A stretch of 39,001 nt of DNA from NCBI RefSeq assembly GCF_003477885.1, contig NZ_QUEE01000018.1, positions 1 to 39,001 of the forward strand, read 5' to 3'. Made by a program: the position numbers and the translations under genes. Shown here in pieces: positions 5,507-13,204 of the stretch. The first letter of the stretch is position 1, and each line of letters starts with the position of its first letter. The stretch comes from Lachnotalea sp. AF33-28 (GTDB taxonomy: Bacteria; Bacillota; Clostridia; Lachnospirales; Lachnospiraceae). Below the pieces are notes generated by a model, which was given only the letters and a program-made list of their open reading frames with translations, was not told the origin of the DNA and ran no database searches.

Positions 5507-8500
5507 TTAGCGGTCTTTTTTTCCTTTCCTGCGAAGGAGCAGGAGAAGAATCAGGATCATCAATATCAGTGCTGTCAGGATCGCAGCGAATAACGGCCAT
5601 GAGAAATTTTGTTCTGTGACCGGAGCTTCTTCCGGCATGGATGTATGTTCCTGCGCATCTGTCTCGGAAACGTTGGCCTTCGTTTCTCCTGCCAGGCTCT
5701 CTGCGCCCGTTGTCACCGTTTCTGCCATGGATGCAGATGAAGTGCGGACGGAACCGTCGAAGCTGCTGTCAGACGTATCGGAAGACGTGGGCTTACTTTG
5801 ACCTCGAAAACCGGCTGTCCCTGTGCCTGGCTTGCTGCCGGCGCTGTCAGAGGAAGGGGTATTGTCCTGTGCATCTGAAGTTTGAGCGGAAGCGGTTGTA
5901 TCGGTTACATGTGTATCAGCGGCCGGAGAGGAGGAAGGTGCTGCCGGGGAGGTGCTGCTTTCGGTAGCTTTTTCGGTTTCGGATCCGCCATTCTGCTTTT
6001 GATCCCGATAAATCAGAGAGTAAACGGAGAAACGGTCGCTCTTAATAGTGACCGTATCCGGGCTGCTGTCAAGATCGGGCAGGATCTGGGCCTGAAGCGT
6101 TCCGTCCTCACCGGTATGCAGGCGGAGTATGGAAAAACTCCTTGTATAGCCGGCAGGAACGCTGCGCAGAACTGCCGGGATCTCCAGGGACAGTTCAATT
6201 TCACGGTCCAGTGCGGTTACGGGGGTCGACTGCGCAGTACCGTTTGTTATCAGCTCTTTGACGATGCTGATCTCATAGTGTGTACCCGCGGTATAGCCGT
6301 TTAAGGTACTGTTTATCAGTTCGGACGCATCGGGATCGGGGATGGCATCTGTTATCTGCAGGCGGACAAGACAGGAAACGTCCGTGTTTTCTTTTAGCGC
6401 TTTCGCATCCTCTGCGGTCATGCTCTGAAGGAGGGCGGCAGGATTGGCGGCAGTGATACCGCCGGAGGTTTGGACATCGGTCTGCGGCAGCGCGGCCAGC
6501 GCATTGTACAGGCTGTCCAGCGCCTGATCCGCGACCGCATCTTTCTCCGCTTCTTCTAATTTATCCAGAGCGATACGGGTATCCAGTATATTCTGAACCT
6601 GCTCCGGCGTAGGGGCTGTACCTGGATCGGGCAGGTTAGAGATTACCTCTTCCACATCCTTTGCGGTCATTTTAATAAAACATACGGTGAGCGTATGATC
6701 ACTCTGAATATCGGTTAGGGTATAGGAAACATCTGTCAGATCCGCCGTGATGTCTGTTCCGTCGAGAGAGACGCTCTCAAGTTTATAGCCGCTGTCCGCG
6801 GGGAAGGTGACGGTCAGAGTCTCGCCTTTTTGTGCCTCGAGAGGGCCGGCCGGCAGGATGCTGCCGCCGCCTGTCACCGAGGCTGTGACAAGATAATAGC
6901 TGCGTCCGGTGATCAGGGCGGTACCAGTAAGCGGGGTATAGTTGTCGGAATCCGGTGTAAAGGTCCAGGAACAGATGTTTTCACCTTCTGTCAGCGTCTG
7001 TCCCTCATCCCAGAGGAGGGTGCCCTGTGTGTCGTCCGCGGAGAGTTCGATGGCCGGCAGACCATCCCCGATATAAACGGAGTCCGATGAGAGGACCGGA
7101 TGCACAAAAGACGGCGCCTGAAGGATGAGCACCGGGAATTCGTGACGTTCGGTATAAAATACCTTTGCCTTACCGCCTTCCACCAGACAGGCCTGTACGG
7201 TGACCATGCACCAGCGGTCACAGGAATCGGTCACTTCCAGGCTTGTAAGATCGAATCCCTTTTGTATGCTTCCGTCTCCGGAGATCGTTTCCCACTTCCA
7301 GGTATAATAGAAGACAACATCGCCGTCCTCTGCCTGACCGATTTCCACCGCTTTGGGATGGGAAGCATTGACGGTGAGCACGAAAGGCTGGCCGTCATAG
7401 GTTTTTGAAACGCCTTCTCCGAATGTGATGACAGGATCCGCCAGGGATTTTACGGCATATACAGTATCGTAAGAGAGTAAGGATGTCTCAGAGACCGGCT
7501 TTAAACCTGCCTGATCGGAACACCATTTATACTGGTAGACACCATCGCCGGCGGGAAGGGATGGCAGCCGGTAGCTGCTGTCCGCAGACCATGACAGATC
7601 GGCGTCTTTTATATAATTGATCGGACGGTTGAACAGGCACTCCCGATCCGGATAGCTGTTTCCCGAATCATCCTGGAAATGAAGCATGACCGGATAGGAG
7701 AGTTTTCCTTTCCCTGAACTGCTTAATGAACTGTAAAGTGTGGAGTACTGCTCCTTTGACGTGCAGACTATAGCTGTGAGCAGGCTGCACTCGTCAAATA
7801 CACCTGTGCCTCCGAGTGTGACTGAAGACGGCAGATAAACGGTCTTTAATCCGGTTCCCCGAAATGCACCGTTTCCGATGCTTGATATGCCTTCGGACAG
7901 AATCAGAGTGCCGCTTATGCCTGTATATTTAAATGCGCTCTCCGGTATGGAACTTAGAGCGGCGGATAGAGTGAGCGAGGAAAAGCCCTTCTGATTGAGA
8001 AATGCGGCAGTCTGAATAGAGGTCACGCTGTCCGGAATGCGCAGCTCACCGGTAAATCCTACAGCGGCTGAATCCAGGCGGAATGCGGAAGCGCCGATGG
8101 AGGTCACGGAGGAAGGGATGGTCAGTGTTCCGGTAAACATACATTTATAAAACGCATAGTCCGGTATCTTGGTAAACGCGGCATTGTCGGGAAGGCGGAG
8201 GCTTCCGTTTAATCCGCTGCATCCGTTAAATGCATGGATGCCCAGACTTGTGAGGCTGTCAGGAAGAAGCAGGTCTCCGGTCAATCCAGAACAGCCTTCA
8301 AATGCCTGCTGACCTATGCTTATGAGCCCATCCGGTAATGTGAGCGGGCCTGTCAGCCCCTGACACTGATAAAATGCGTAATTTTGGATGGATGTCAGAT
8401 AGATTGCCTGGGAGAGATCCAGTGCGGTAAAGGTGCAGCCGCTGTAGTTGGAAGGTCGGAAAGCATACTGCGCGATGGAGGTGACCTTCTGACCGTTTAT

Positions 8501-9133
8501 TTCTCCTGGTATAACCAGACGGATATTCTGTTTTTGGTCCTCCGTCAGGCCGTTTATGTAATCCGCGTTCAGCTTTTGAATCGTGCCTCCCGAAATTACA
8601 TAATCCCCTGGGGCGGGAACTGGGTCGGAGGAGGCATAGGCGGACATCCGGGACATGGAGCTGACGCCGGTGCTGGTTTCAGACTCTGATTCTGCAGCAA
8701 CCGATGTTTCATCTGCCGCAGATCCGCTTTCGGATCCCGTGGGGATGGGGGATTCTGAAGGAGCGGAGGACTGCGTGGTGGCAGAGGATTCTGATTCAGA
8801 AGGCTGGCTCTCTAAACTGCTTTCCTGTGCATCCGTATCTGTTGTGGCATTTGGCGAGTCTTCGCCTGTAGATGCGGTGCCCTGTACGTCAGTGGCCGGT
8901 TCATCGCCGTCTTCTTCCTGCGTCGGGAGATTTTCATCTGCGATGGAGCCGCTTTCCATGGGCGTTTCCCCGTCGGCCGCACTGTCTGCTGCGGCCGTGA
9001 GGGCCGGTACTTCGTTGCCGCTTAAGCTGTCCGCTCCGGCAAAACCGTTGGTGAGCGCAGTTAATCCTGTGAGCACTGCGGCCAGAAGGATGCCGGATAC
9101 AGCACATAAGCGCTTCTTTGTTTTTCTGTTCAT
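5507..9133 (-). CDS. BspA-like leucine-rich-repeat surface protein
   Basis: The 1208-residue exported protein starts at the ATG at 9133 (AAGGAGA 8 nt upstream). A signal peptide (KKRLCAVSGILLAAVLTGL) is followed by a Ser/Thr/Glu-rich stretch to about residue 165. About ten LRR_5 (BspA/TpLRR) repeats follow, roughly 185-470, with motifs such as LTSIQNYAFYQC and IPSSVTSIGASAFR. Ig-like or MBG-like modules come next, then a divergent InlB B-repeat-like unit near 750-810 (SVTGGGSILPAGPLEAQKG). After a second Ser/Thr-rich linker the protein ends in a hydrophobic helix and RRKGKKDR. There is no LPXTG, so anchoring is by the membrane helix. BspA-type LRR proteins act in adhesion. Its leader holds a c-di-GMP riboswitch and a double-hairpin repeat. 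Confidence 0.88.
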   Translation of the reverse strand: MNRKTKKRLCAVSGILLAAVLTGLTALTNGFAGADSLSGNEVPALTAAADSAADGETPMESGSIADENLPTQEEDGDEPATDVQGTASTGEDSPNATTDTDAQESSLESQPSESESSATTQSSAPSESPIPTGSESGSAADETSVAAESESETSTGVSSMSRMSAYASSDPVPAPGDYVISGGTIQKLNADYINGLTEDQKQNIRLVIPGEINGQKVTSIAQYAFRPSNYSGCTFTALDLSQAIYLTSIQNYAFYQCQGLTGPLTLPDGLISIGQQAFEGCSGLTGDLLLPDSLTSLGIHAFNGCSGLNGSLRLPDNAAFTKIPDYAFYKCMFTGTLTIPSSVTSIGASAFRLDSAAVGFTGELRIPDSVTSIQTAAFLNQKGFSSLTLSAALSSIPESAFKYTGISGTLILSEGISSIGNGAFRGTGLKTVYLPSSVTLGGTGVFDECSLLTAIVCTSKEQYSTLYSSLSSSGKGKLSYPVMLHFQDDSGNSYPDRECLFNRPINYIKDADLSWSADSSYRLPSLPAGDGVYQYKWCSDQAGLKPVSETSLLSYDTVYAVKSLADPVITFGEGVSKTYDGQPFVLTVNASHPKAVEIGQAEDGDVVFYYTWKWETISGDGSIQKGFDLTSLEVTDSCDRWCMVTVQACLVEGGKAKVFYTERHEFPVLILQAPSFVHPVLSSDSVYIGDGLPAIELSADDTQGTLLWDEGQTLTEGENICSWTFTPDSDNYTPLTGTALITGRSYYLVTASVTGGGSILPAGPLEAQKGETLTVTFPADSGYKLESVSLDGTDITADLTDVSYTLTDIQSDHTLTVCFIKMTAKDVEEVISNLPDPGTAPTPEQVQNILDTRIALDKLEEAEKDAVADQALDSLYNALAALPQTDVQTSGGITAANPAALLQSMTAEDAKALKENTDVSCLVRLQITDAIPDPDASELINSTLNGYTAGTHYEISIVKELITNGTAQSTPVTALDREIELSLEIPAVLRSVPAGYTRSFSILRLHTGEDGTLQAQILPDLDSSPDTVTIKSDRFSVYSLIYRDQKQNGGSETEKATESSTSPAAPSSSPAADTHVTDTTASAQTSDAQDNTPSSDSAGSKPGTGTAGFRGQSKPTSSDTSDSSFDGSVRTSSASMAETVTTGAESLAGETKANVSETDAQEHTSMPEEAPVTEQNFSWPLFAAILTALILMILILLLLLRRKGKKDR

Positions 9134-9151
9134 AATACATCTCCTTTTACT

Positions 9152-9192
9152 GTCATCAACCGCAGGGGGATGACATGCGCACATCAGTGTGC
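9152..9192 (-). repeat. Double-hairpin repeat, copy A
   Basis: On the minus strand the first stem is GCACAC/GTGCGC with loop TGAT. The second stem is GTCATC/GATGAC enclosing CCCC-TGC-GGTT. It ends about 19 nt before the ATG of the LRR protein and lies in the same orientation as the gene. It is a member of the five-copy family also at 24323, 27221, 28229 and 33083. Confidence 0.8.
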
Positions 9193-9234
9193 TACCTTTA
9201 TTAATATAAAATACATAGGTCGTAGTTTTCTATT

Positions 9235-9267
9235 GAATAAAAAGAGCTGGGCATTGCTCACCCAGCT
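9235..9267 (-). terminator. Riboswitch-controlled terminator
   Basis: On the minus strand AGCTGGG (9261-9267) pairs with CCCAGCT (9245-9251), followed by CTTTTTATT. Its 5' arm can alternatively pair with the 3' end of the aptamer. Confidence 0.8.
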
Positions 9268-9366
9268 GCTTGCAGATGCAACTGGCTGGCATTTGACCGG
9301 TTATGCAGATCAGGTAGCCCCTTTAGCTTTGCGCCGCTGCCTTTCGGCAGGTTTGCCCCATATTCT
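9268..9366 (-). promoter_or_regulatory. Cyclic di-GMP-I (GEMM) riboswitch
   Basis: The minus strand carries the class-I landmarks in order: GGGGCAAACC (from 9360), a stem closed by a GAAA tetraloop (CTGCCGAAAGGCAG), GGCGCAAAGC, GGGGCTA, then the second stem and a closing GTTGC. The 3' segment CCAGTTGC (9278-9285) is complementary, with one G-U, to GCAGCTGG (9262-9269), which includes the terminator 5' arm. Ligand-free RNA could therefore form an antiterminator and ligand binding would allow termination, predicting an OFF switch. It lies in the leader of the LRR surface-protein gene. Confidence 0.88.
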
Positions 9367-9375
9367 ATTGCTTTC

Positions 9376-9404
9376 ATTATGTACCTAATGGCATAAAAAG
9401 GCAA
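9376..9404 (-). promoter_or_regulatory. Promoter of the riboswitch-controlled LRR gene
   Basis: On the minus strand TTGCCT (9399-9404) and CATAAT (9376-9381) are 17 nt apart. Start of transcription near 9369 places the riboswitch at the very 5' end of a ~235-nt leader. Confidence 0.65.
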
Positions 9405-9423
9405 GCTGAAAAACATGGAAAAG

Positions 9424-9532
9424 AACAATCGTTACTGTTCACAGTCACCAAAAACTTCCCGCGTATGAGAGGGCAGGGTATGGTCCTCTCATACGCTGCT
9501 TTATCGGCAGCGTGTGAACAGTAACGAACAAT
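9424..9532. mobile_element. MITE-like element with 6-bp target duplication
   Basis: A 97-bp element (9430-9526) has perfect 14-bp terminal inverted repeats, CGTTACTGTTCACA and TGTGAACAGTAACG. Direct repeats AACAAT flank it at 9424-9429 and 9527-9532. An internal perfect 12-bp stem has arms GCGTATGAGAGG (9461-9472) and CCTCTCATACGC (9485-9496). No coding capacity is present, so any transposition would need a transposase in trans. A related, larger copy lies at 32968-33221. Confidence 0.85.
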
Positions 9533-9612
9533 CCGCAAATTGAACGTTATCAATTGACAATCCGCCGGATAAGTTGGAAAATAGATAAGAGTTTAAAACG
9601 GAGGCATTTCAG

Positions 9613-11331
9613 ATGGGAATATATAAAAAATACTTCAACCGTTATAAAATTCCGTTTATCGTTGCGGTGATCTGTGTCACCTGCGAGGCCGTATGCGATC
9701 TGATGGGACCGACCCTGATGGCCAGGATCATCGATATGGGGATTGAAAAGAGCGATATGGACAGCGTGCTCCACTGGGGGCTCATCATGCTGGCGGTCAC
9801 AGCGGCCGGTGCGTGCTTTGCCGTGGCGAGAAATATTCTGGCCAGCAATGTATCGCAGCGCATGGGCGCAGACCTGCGCTATGATCTGTTTGCCAAAATC
9901 ATGAATTTTTCCGAGGCGGGAGCGGACCGGATTGAGAGCGGCTCCCTGATCACGCGGCTGACGAACGACACCTCCCAGGTGGTGCAGTTCGTAAACGGTA
10001 TCATGAGAGTCTTTCTGAAGGCTCCGGTCACCTGTATCGGAAGCATCGTGCTGGCCTCCATGCTGAATCTGCGGCTGAGCCTGGTGATCTATGGGGTCGT
10101 TGCCGTAGTGGCGTTTTTGATTGCAATCAGCATGAAACTTAGCTATCCACGATTTTCCATGCTGCAGAAATCCATGGACAAAGTCAATTCCGTGGTGCAG
10201 GAGTACCTGATCGGCGTGCGCCTTGTCAAGGCGTTCGGCACCTACGATGAAGAGCGGGGGCGGTTCAAAACGGCCAACGAGGATCTGATGGAGAAAGGAA
10301 TCGCTTCTCAGATCATCATCACCTATATCGCGCCTCTACTGAATCTGACCGTGGGTGTGGGAACGGTTCTGGTGATCTATATCGGCAGCAGGATGTTCGG
10401 GTCATCCATGGCCGGAACCGGCGATATCTCCGCGTTTACCATATATATGGCACAGATTCTGAATGCGCTGTTGATCATAACCAATGTGTTCAATACGTTT
10501 GTCAGGACCAAAGCGTCAACAGCGCGTATACGGGAAGTTCTGGACGCCGAAGAGGATTTTTCTCACATGGGTGATGTAAAGACGCTTAAGGGGGACATCC
10601 GTTTCGAACATGTTTCCTTCGCTTATCCGGGCGGCAGCGGTGACCCTGTGCTTAAGGATCTTTCTTTCTCCGTGAAAAGGGGGGAGAATCTGGCCGTCAT
10701 CGGACCGACCGGCAGTGGAAAATCAACCATCGCCTGGCTGCTCATGCGTTTTTATGATGTGGATGATGGCAGGATACTGCTGGATGAAACGGATATCCGG
10801 GAACTGGATACGGATGCGGTCAGAGGGAATGTGGCGCTGGTTCCGCAGAAGTCCATGCTGTTTTCCGGCACGGTAGCGGATAATATCAGATGGGGGAACA
10901 GCGAAGCGGACGACGCAGCTGTCCGCGATGCGGCGAAAAAGGCACAGGCGGATTTTATCGAACGGATGCCCTATGGGTTTGACAGCATGCTTGGCAGCGC
11001 TGGCGTCAATATATCCGGAGGACAGAAACAGAGGATTTCCATAGCACGCGGGCTGATAAAAGCCGCGCCGATCCTGGTGCTGGACGATGCGACCAGTGCG
11101 CTGGATGCGGTGACAGAGGCCAGGGTGAGGCAGCAGCTGGCAGCGATGGCAGGAAAGCATACGGTTGTGATGGTGACCCAGCGCTGTACCACAGCTATGT
11201 TCGCGGATCATATCCTGGTGCTGGAGGACGGCGTGAACATGGGATACGGAACGCATGAGGAGCTGCTTAACACATGCGAGATCTACCGGGAGATTTACAG
11301 GTCCCAGGTAGAGAGCGAGAAGGAGGCATAG
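9613..11331 (+). CDS. Heterodimeric ABC exporter subunit with degenerate catalytic site
   Basis: The 572-residue half-transporter has six membrane helices (residues ~1-310, type-I exporter fold) followed by a nucleotide-binding domain. The Walker A is GPTGSGKST (~364-372), the signature is ISGGQ (~465), and the Walker B is ILVLDDATSALD with Asp in place of the catalytic Glu. The H-loop His is replaced by Gln (VTQRCTT). These changes are typical of the degenerate member of heterodimers such as TM287/288, BmrCD and LmrCD. The canonical partner starts 4 nt downstream. Substrates of the family are drugs, lipids or peptides; none is indicated here. ACGGAGG precedes the ATG. Confidence 0.92.
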   Translation: MGIYKKYFNRYKIPFIVAVICVTCEAVCDLMGPTLMARIIDMGIEKSDMDSVLHWGLIMLAVTAAGACFAVARNILASNVSQRMGADLRYDLFAKIMNFSEAGADRIESGSLITRLTNDTSQVVQFVNGIMRVFLKAPVTCIGSIVLASMLNLRLSLVIYGVVAVVAFLIAISMKLSYPRFSMLQKSMDKVNSVVQEYLIGVRLVKAFGTYDEERGRFKTANEDLMEKGIASQIIITYIAPLLNLTVGVGTVLVIYIGSRMFGSSMAGTGDISAFTIYMAQILNALLIITNVFNTFVRTKASTARIREVLDAEEDFSHMGDVKTLKGDIRFEHVSFAYPGGSGDPVLKDLSFSVKRGENLAVIGPTGSGKSTIAWLLMRFYDVDDGRILLDETDIRELDTDAVRGNVALVPQKSMLFSGTVADNIRWGNSEADDAAVRDAAKKAQADFIERMPYGFDSMLGSAGVNISGGQKQRISIARGLIKAAPILVLDDATSALDAVTEARVRQQLAAMAGKHTVVMVTQRCTTAMFADHILVLEDGVNMGYGTHEELLNTCEIYREIYRSQVESEKEA

Positions 11332-11335
11332 GGAT

Positions 11336-13186
11336 ATGGCAGAGGGACAGCAGATACATTCGGAGACGAAACTTCCTTCCATGCGGGGCCCGGGAGGCGG
11401 AGGCGCGAAACGTTTCGCGCCGGGAGCGAAGCCCAAAAATGCCAGGGGGACATTGAGGCGCATTATAAAGATCTATCTGCGCTGGGGAAAAACCATATTT
11501 GCCGCCATGCTGCTGACTGCCGCAGCCTCCGGCATATCGGTGGCGATACCGTATTTCGTCGGAAAAACCTTTAACACGTTTCATCTGGAGACCAGGACGG
11601 TGGACGACGGTCTGCTGTTTGGACTTCTGGCAGCTGTGGCGGCTCTCTATGCAGCCAATTATGTGATCAATACGGTCAGCGGAGTCATCATGCTGAAAGT
11701 ATCCCAGAAACTCGTTTTTACGCTGCGGGCGGAGTTTTTTGACAAGATGCAGAGGCTGCCGCTGGAATTTTATGACACCAGATCCCACGGAGATACGATG
11801 AGCAGGCTGACAAACGATGTGGACAATATCAGTTCCACCATCGCACAGGCCACCACTCAGTTAATATCCAGCCTTTTAACCATCACCGGTTCCCTGGCGG
11901 TAATGATTTCTCTGAATATTCCGCTGACATTGGTGGTGCTGCTGTGCATCCCGCTGGTGGCGGCCCTTACAAAGATGATCGCCAGCCACAGCAGGAGCTG
12001 CTTCATGGCGCAGCAGAGAAGCCTTGGTGAATTAAACGGCATGATTGAGGAAAATATCCTGGGACTCAAGATGGTGAAGGCCTTTGGGCGCCAGCAGAAG
12101 ATGGTGGAAGAGTTTGCCGGCATAAATGAAAGGCTCTATGACAGCAGCCGGAAGGCGCAGATCTGGTCCGGATTTATGATGCCTCTGATGAACGTGATCA
12201 ATAATCTGATCTTTACCCTGACCGCGATTGCGGGGGGCGTCCTGTCCACCGGGTACGGGCTGGCAGTGGGCACCGTGATCAGCTTCCTAAGCTATTCCAA
12301 ACAGTTCGCACAGCCATTAAATTCCGTGGCAGGCATGTTCAATACGATACAGCAGGCGTTAGCGGGAGCGGAAAGAGTGTTTGAAATTATGGATCGGCAG
12401 GAAGAACCGGAAGACGTGACAGACGCGGTGGATCTTGAGAACCCCAGGGGAGATGTGCGTTTTGAGAATGTAAACTTCTCCTATGACCCTGCGGCACCGG
12501 TGCTGCGCGATGTGAGTTTTGATGTAAAAGCCGGAGAGACCGTGGCTCTGGTCGGAGAGACCGGGGCGGGCAAAACCACGGTGGTCAATCTGCTGACCAG
12601 ATTTTATGATGCGGACAGCGGACGGATACTGATCGACGGGCATGATATCCGTGATGTGAAGCGGGACAGCCTGCGGCGCTGTTTTTCCGTAGTGCTGCAG
12701 GAGACCTGCCTCTTTGGCGGAACGATCATGGATAATATCCGCTATTCCAGAGTGGACGCGACGGATGAGCAGGTAATTGCTGCGGCAAAAACCGCCCGGG
12801 CCCATTCCTTTATAAAAAGGCTGCCCCAGGGCTATCAGACCAGAGTATCCGGCAGTACCGATAATCTGAGCCAAGGCCAGAGGCAGCTGCTGGCCATCGC
12901 CCGGGCTGTTTTATGTGACTGCCCCATACTGATCCTGGATGAGGCCACGAGCTCCGTGGACACCAAAACTGAAAAGGATATACAGAGAGCGCTGCTGGGC
13001 CTTATGAAAGATCATACGAGCTTTCTGATCGCCCACCGGCTTTCCACCATCAGGGACGCGGACCGGATCATGGTGATCGGAAACGGCCGGATATTGGAGA
13101 GCGGCAGCCATGACGATCTGATGGCTCAAAAAGGAGTTTACTATAATATGGTGGTCAGCCAGATGCGTCCGGTCGGTCCGGCCTGA
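11336..13186 (+). CDS. Heterodimeric ABC exporter subunit with canonical catalytic site
   Basis: The 616-residue half-transporter has a Gly/Pro-rich cytoplasmic extension (residues 1-40), six membrane helices and an NBD. Walker A is GETGAGKTT (~407), the signature LSQGQ (~511), Walker B ILILDEATSSVD with the catalytic Glu, and the H-loop AHRLST. It complements the degenerate sites of the upstream subunit, so together they form one hydrolysing site. AGGAGG overlaps the end of the upstream gene, consistent with translational coupling. The 3' end converges on the EIIC-EAL gene 18 nt away. The N-terminal extension contains a 20-bp perfect palindrome. Confidence 0.93.
   Translation: MAEGQQIHSETKLPSMRGPGGGGAKRFAPGAKPKNARGTLRRIIKIYLRWGKTIFAAMLLTAAASGISVAIPYFVGKTFNTFHLETRTVDDGLLFGLLAAVAALYAANYVINTVSGVIMLKVSQKLVFTLRAEFFDKMQRLPLEFYDTRSHGDTMSRLTNDVDNISSTIAQATTQLISSLLTITGSLAVMISLNIPLTLVVLLCIPLVAALTKMIASHSRSCFMAQQRSLGELNGMIEENILGLKMVKAFGRQQKMVEEFAGINERLYDSSRKAQIWSGFMMPLMNVINNLIFTLTAIAGGVLSTGYGLAVGTVISFLSYSKQFAQPLNSVAGMFNTIQQALAGAERVFEIMDRQEEPEDVTDAVDLENPRGDVRFENVNFSYDPAAPVLRDVSFDVKAGETVALVGETGAGKTTVVNLLTRFYDADSGRILIDGHDIRDVKRDSLRRCFSVVLQETCLFGGTIMDNIRYSRVDATDEQVIAAAKTARAHSFIKRLPQGYQTRVSGSTDNLSQGQRQLLAIARAVLCDCPILILDEATSSVDTKTEKDIQRALLGLMKDHTSFLIAHRLSTIRDADRIMVIGNGRILESGSHDDLMAQKGVYYNMVVSQMRPVGPA
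11402..11421. repeat. 20-bp perfect palindrome inside the exporter gene
   Basis: GGCGCGAAAC is followed directly by its complement GTTTCGCGCC, within codons for the unstructured N-terminal extension (GAKRFAPGA). A similar hairpin, GCGGAA/TTCCGC with loop AACG, occurs at 15415-15430. Possibly a small repeat tolerated in frame. Confidence 0.6.
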
Positions 13187-13204
13187 TAAACGGTCCGGCC
13201 CGCA

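Noticed and set aside
5507..5700. Sortase anchoring of the LRR protein
   Set aside because: The C-terminal helix and basic tail are present but no LPXTG-like motif precedes them.
8655..9173. Plus-strand reading frame rich in Ser/Val/Ala over the LRR gene start
   Set aside because: It is the antisense shadow of the low-complexity Ser/Thr/Glu-rich segment of the real gene.
10723..11788. Long minus-strand reading frames under the ABC exporter genes
   Set aside because: They lack ribosome sites, have unnatural composition and lie opposite two clearly functional ABC genes.
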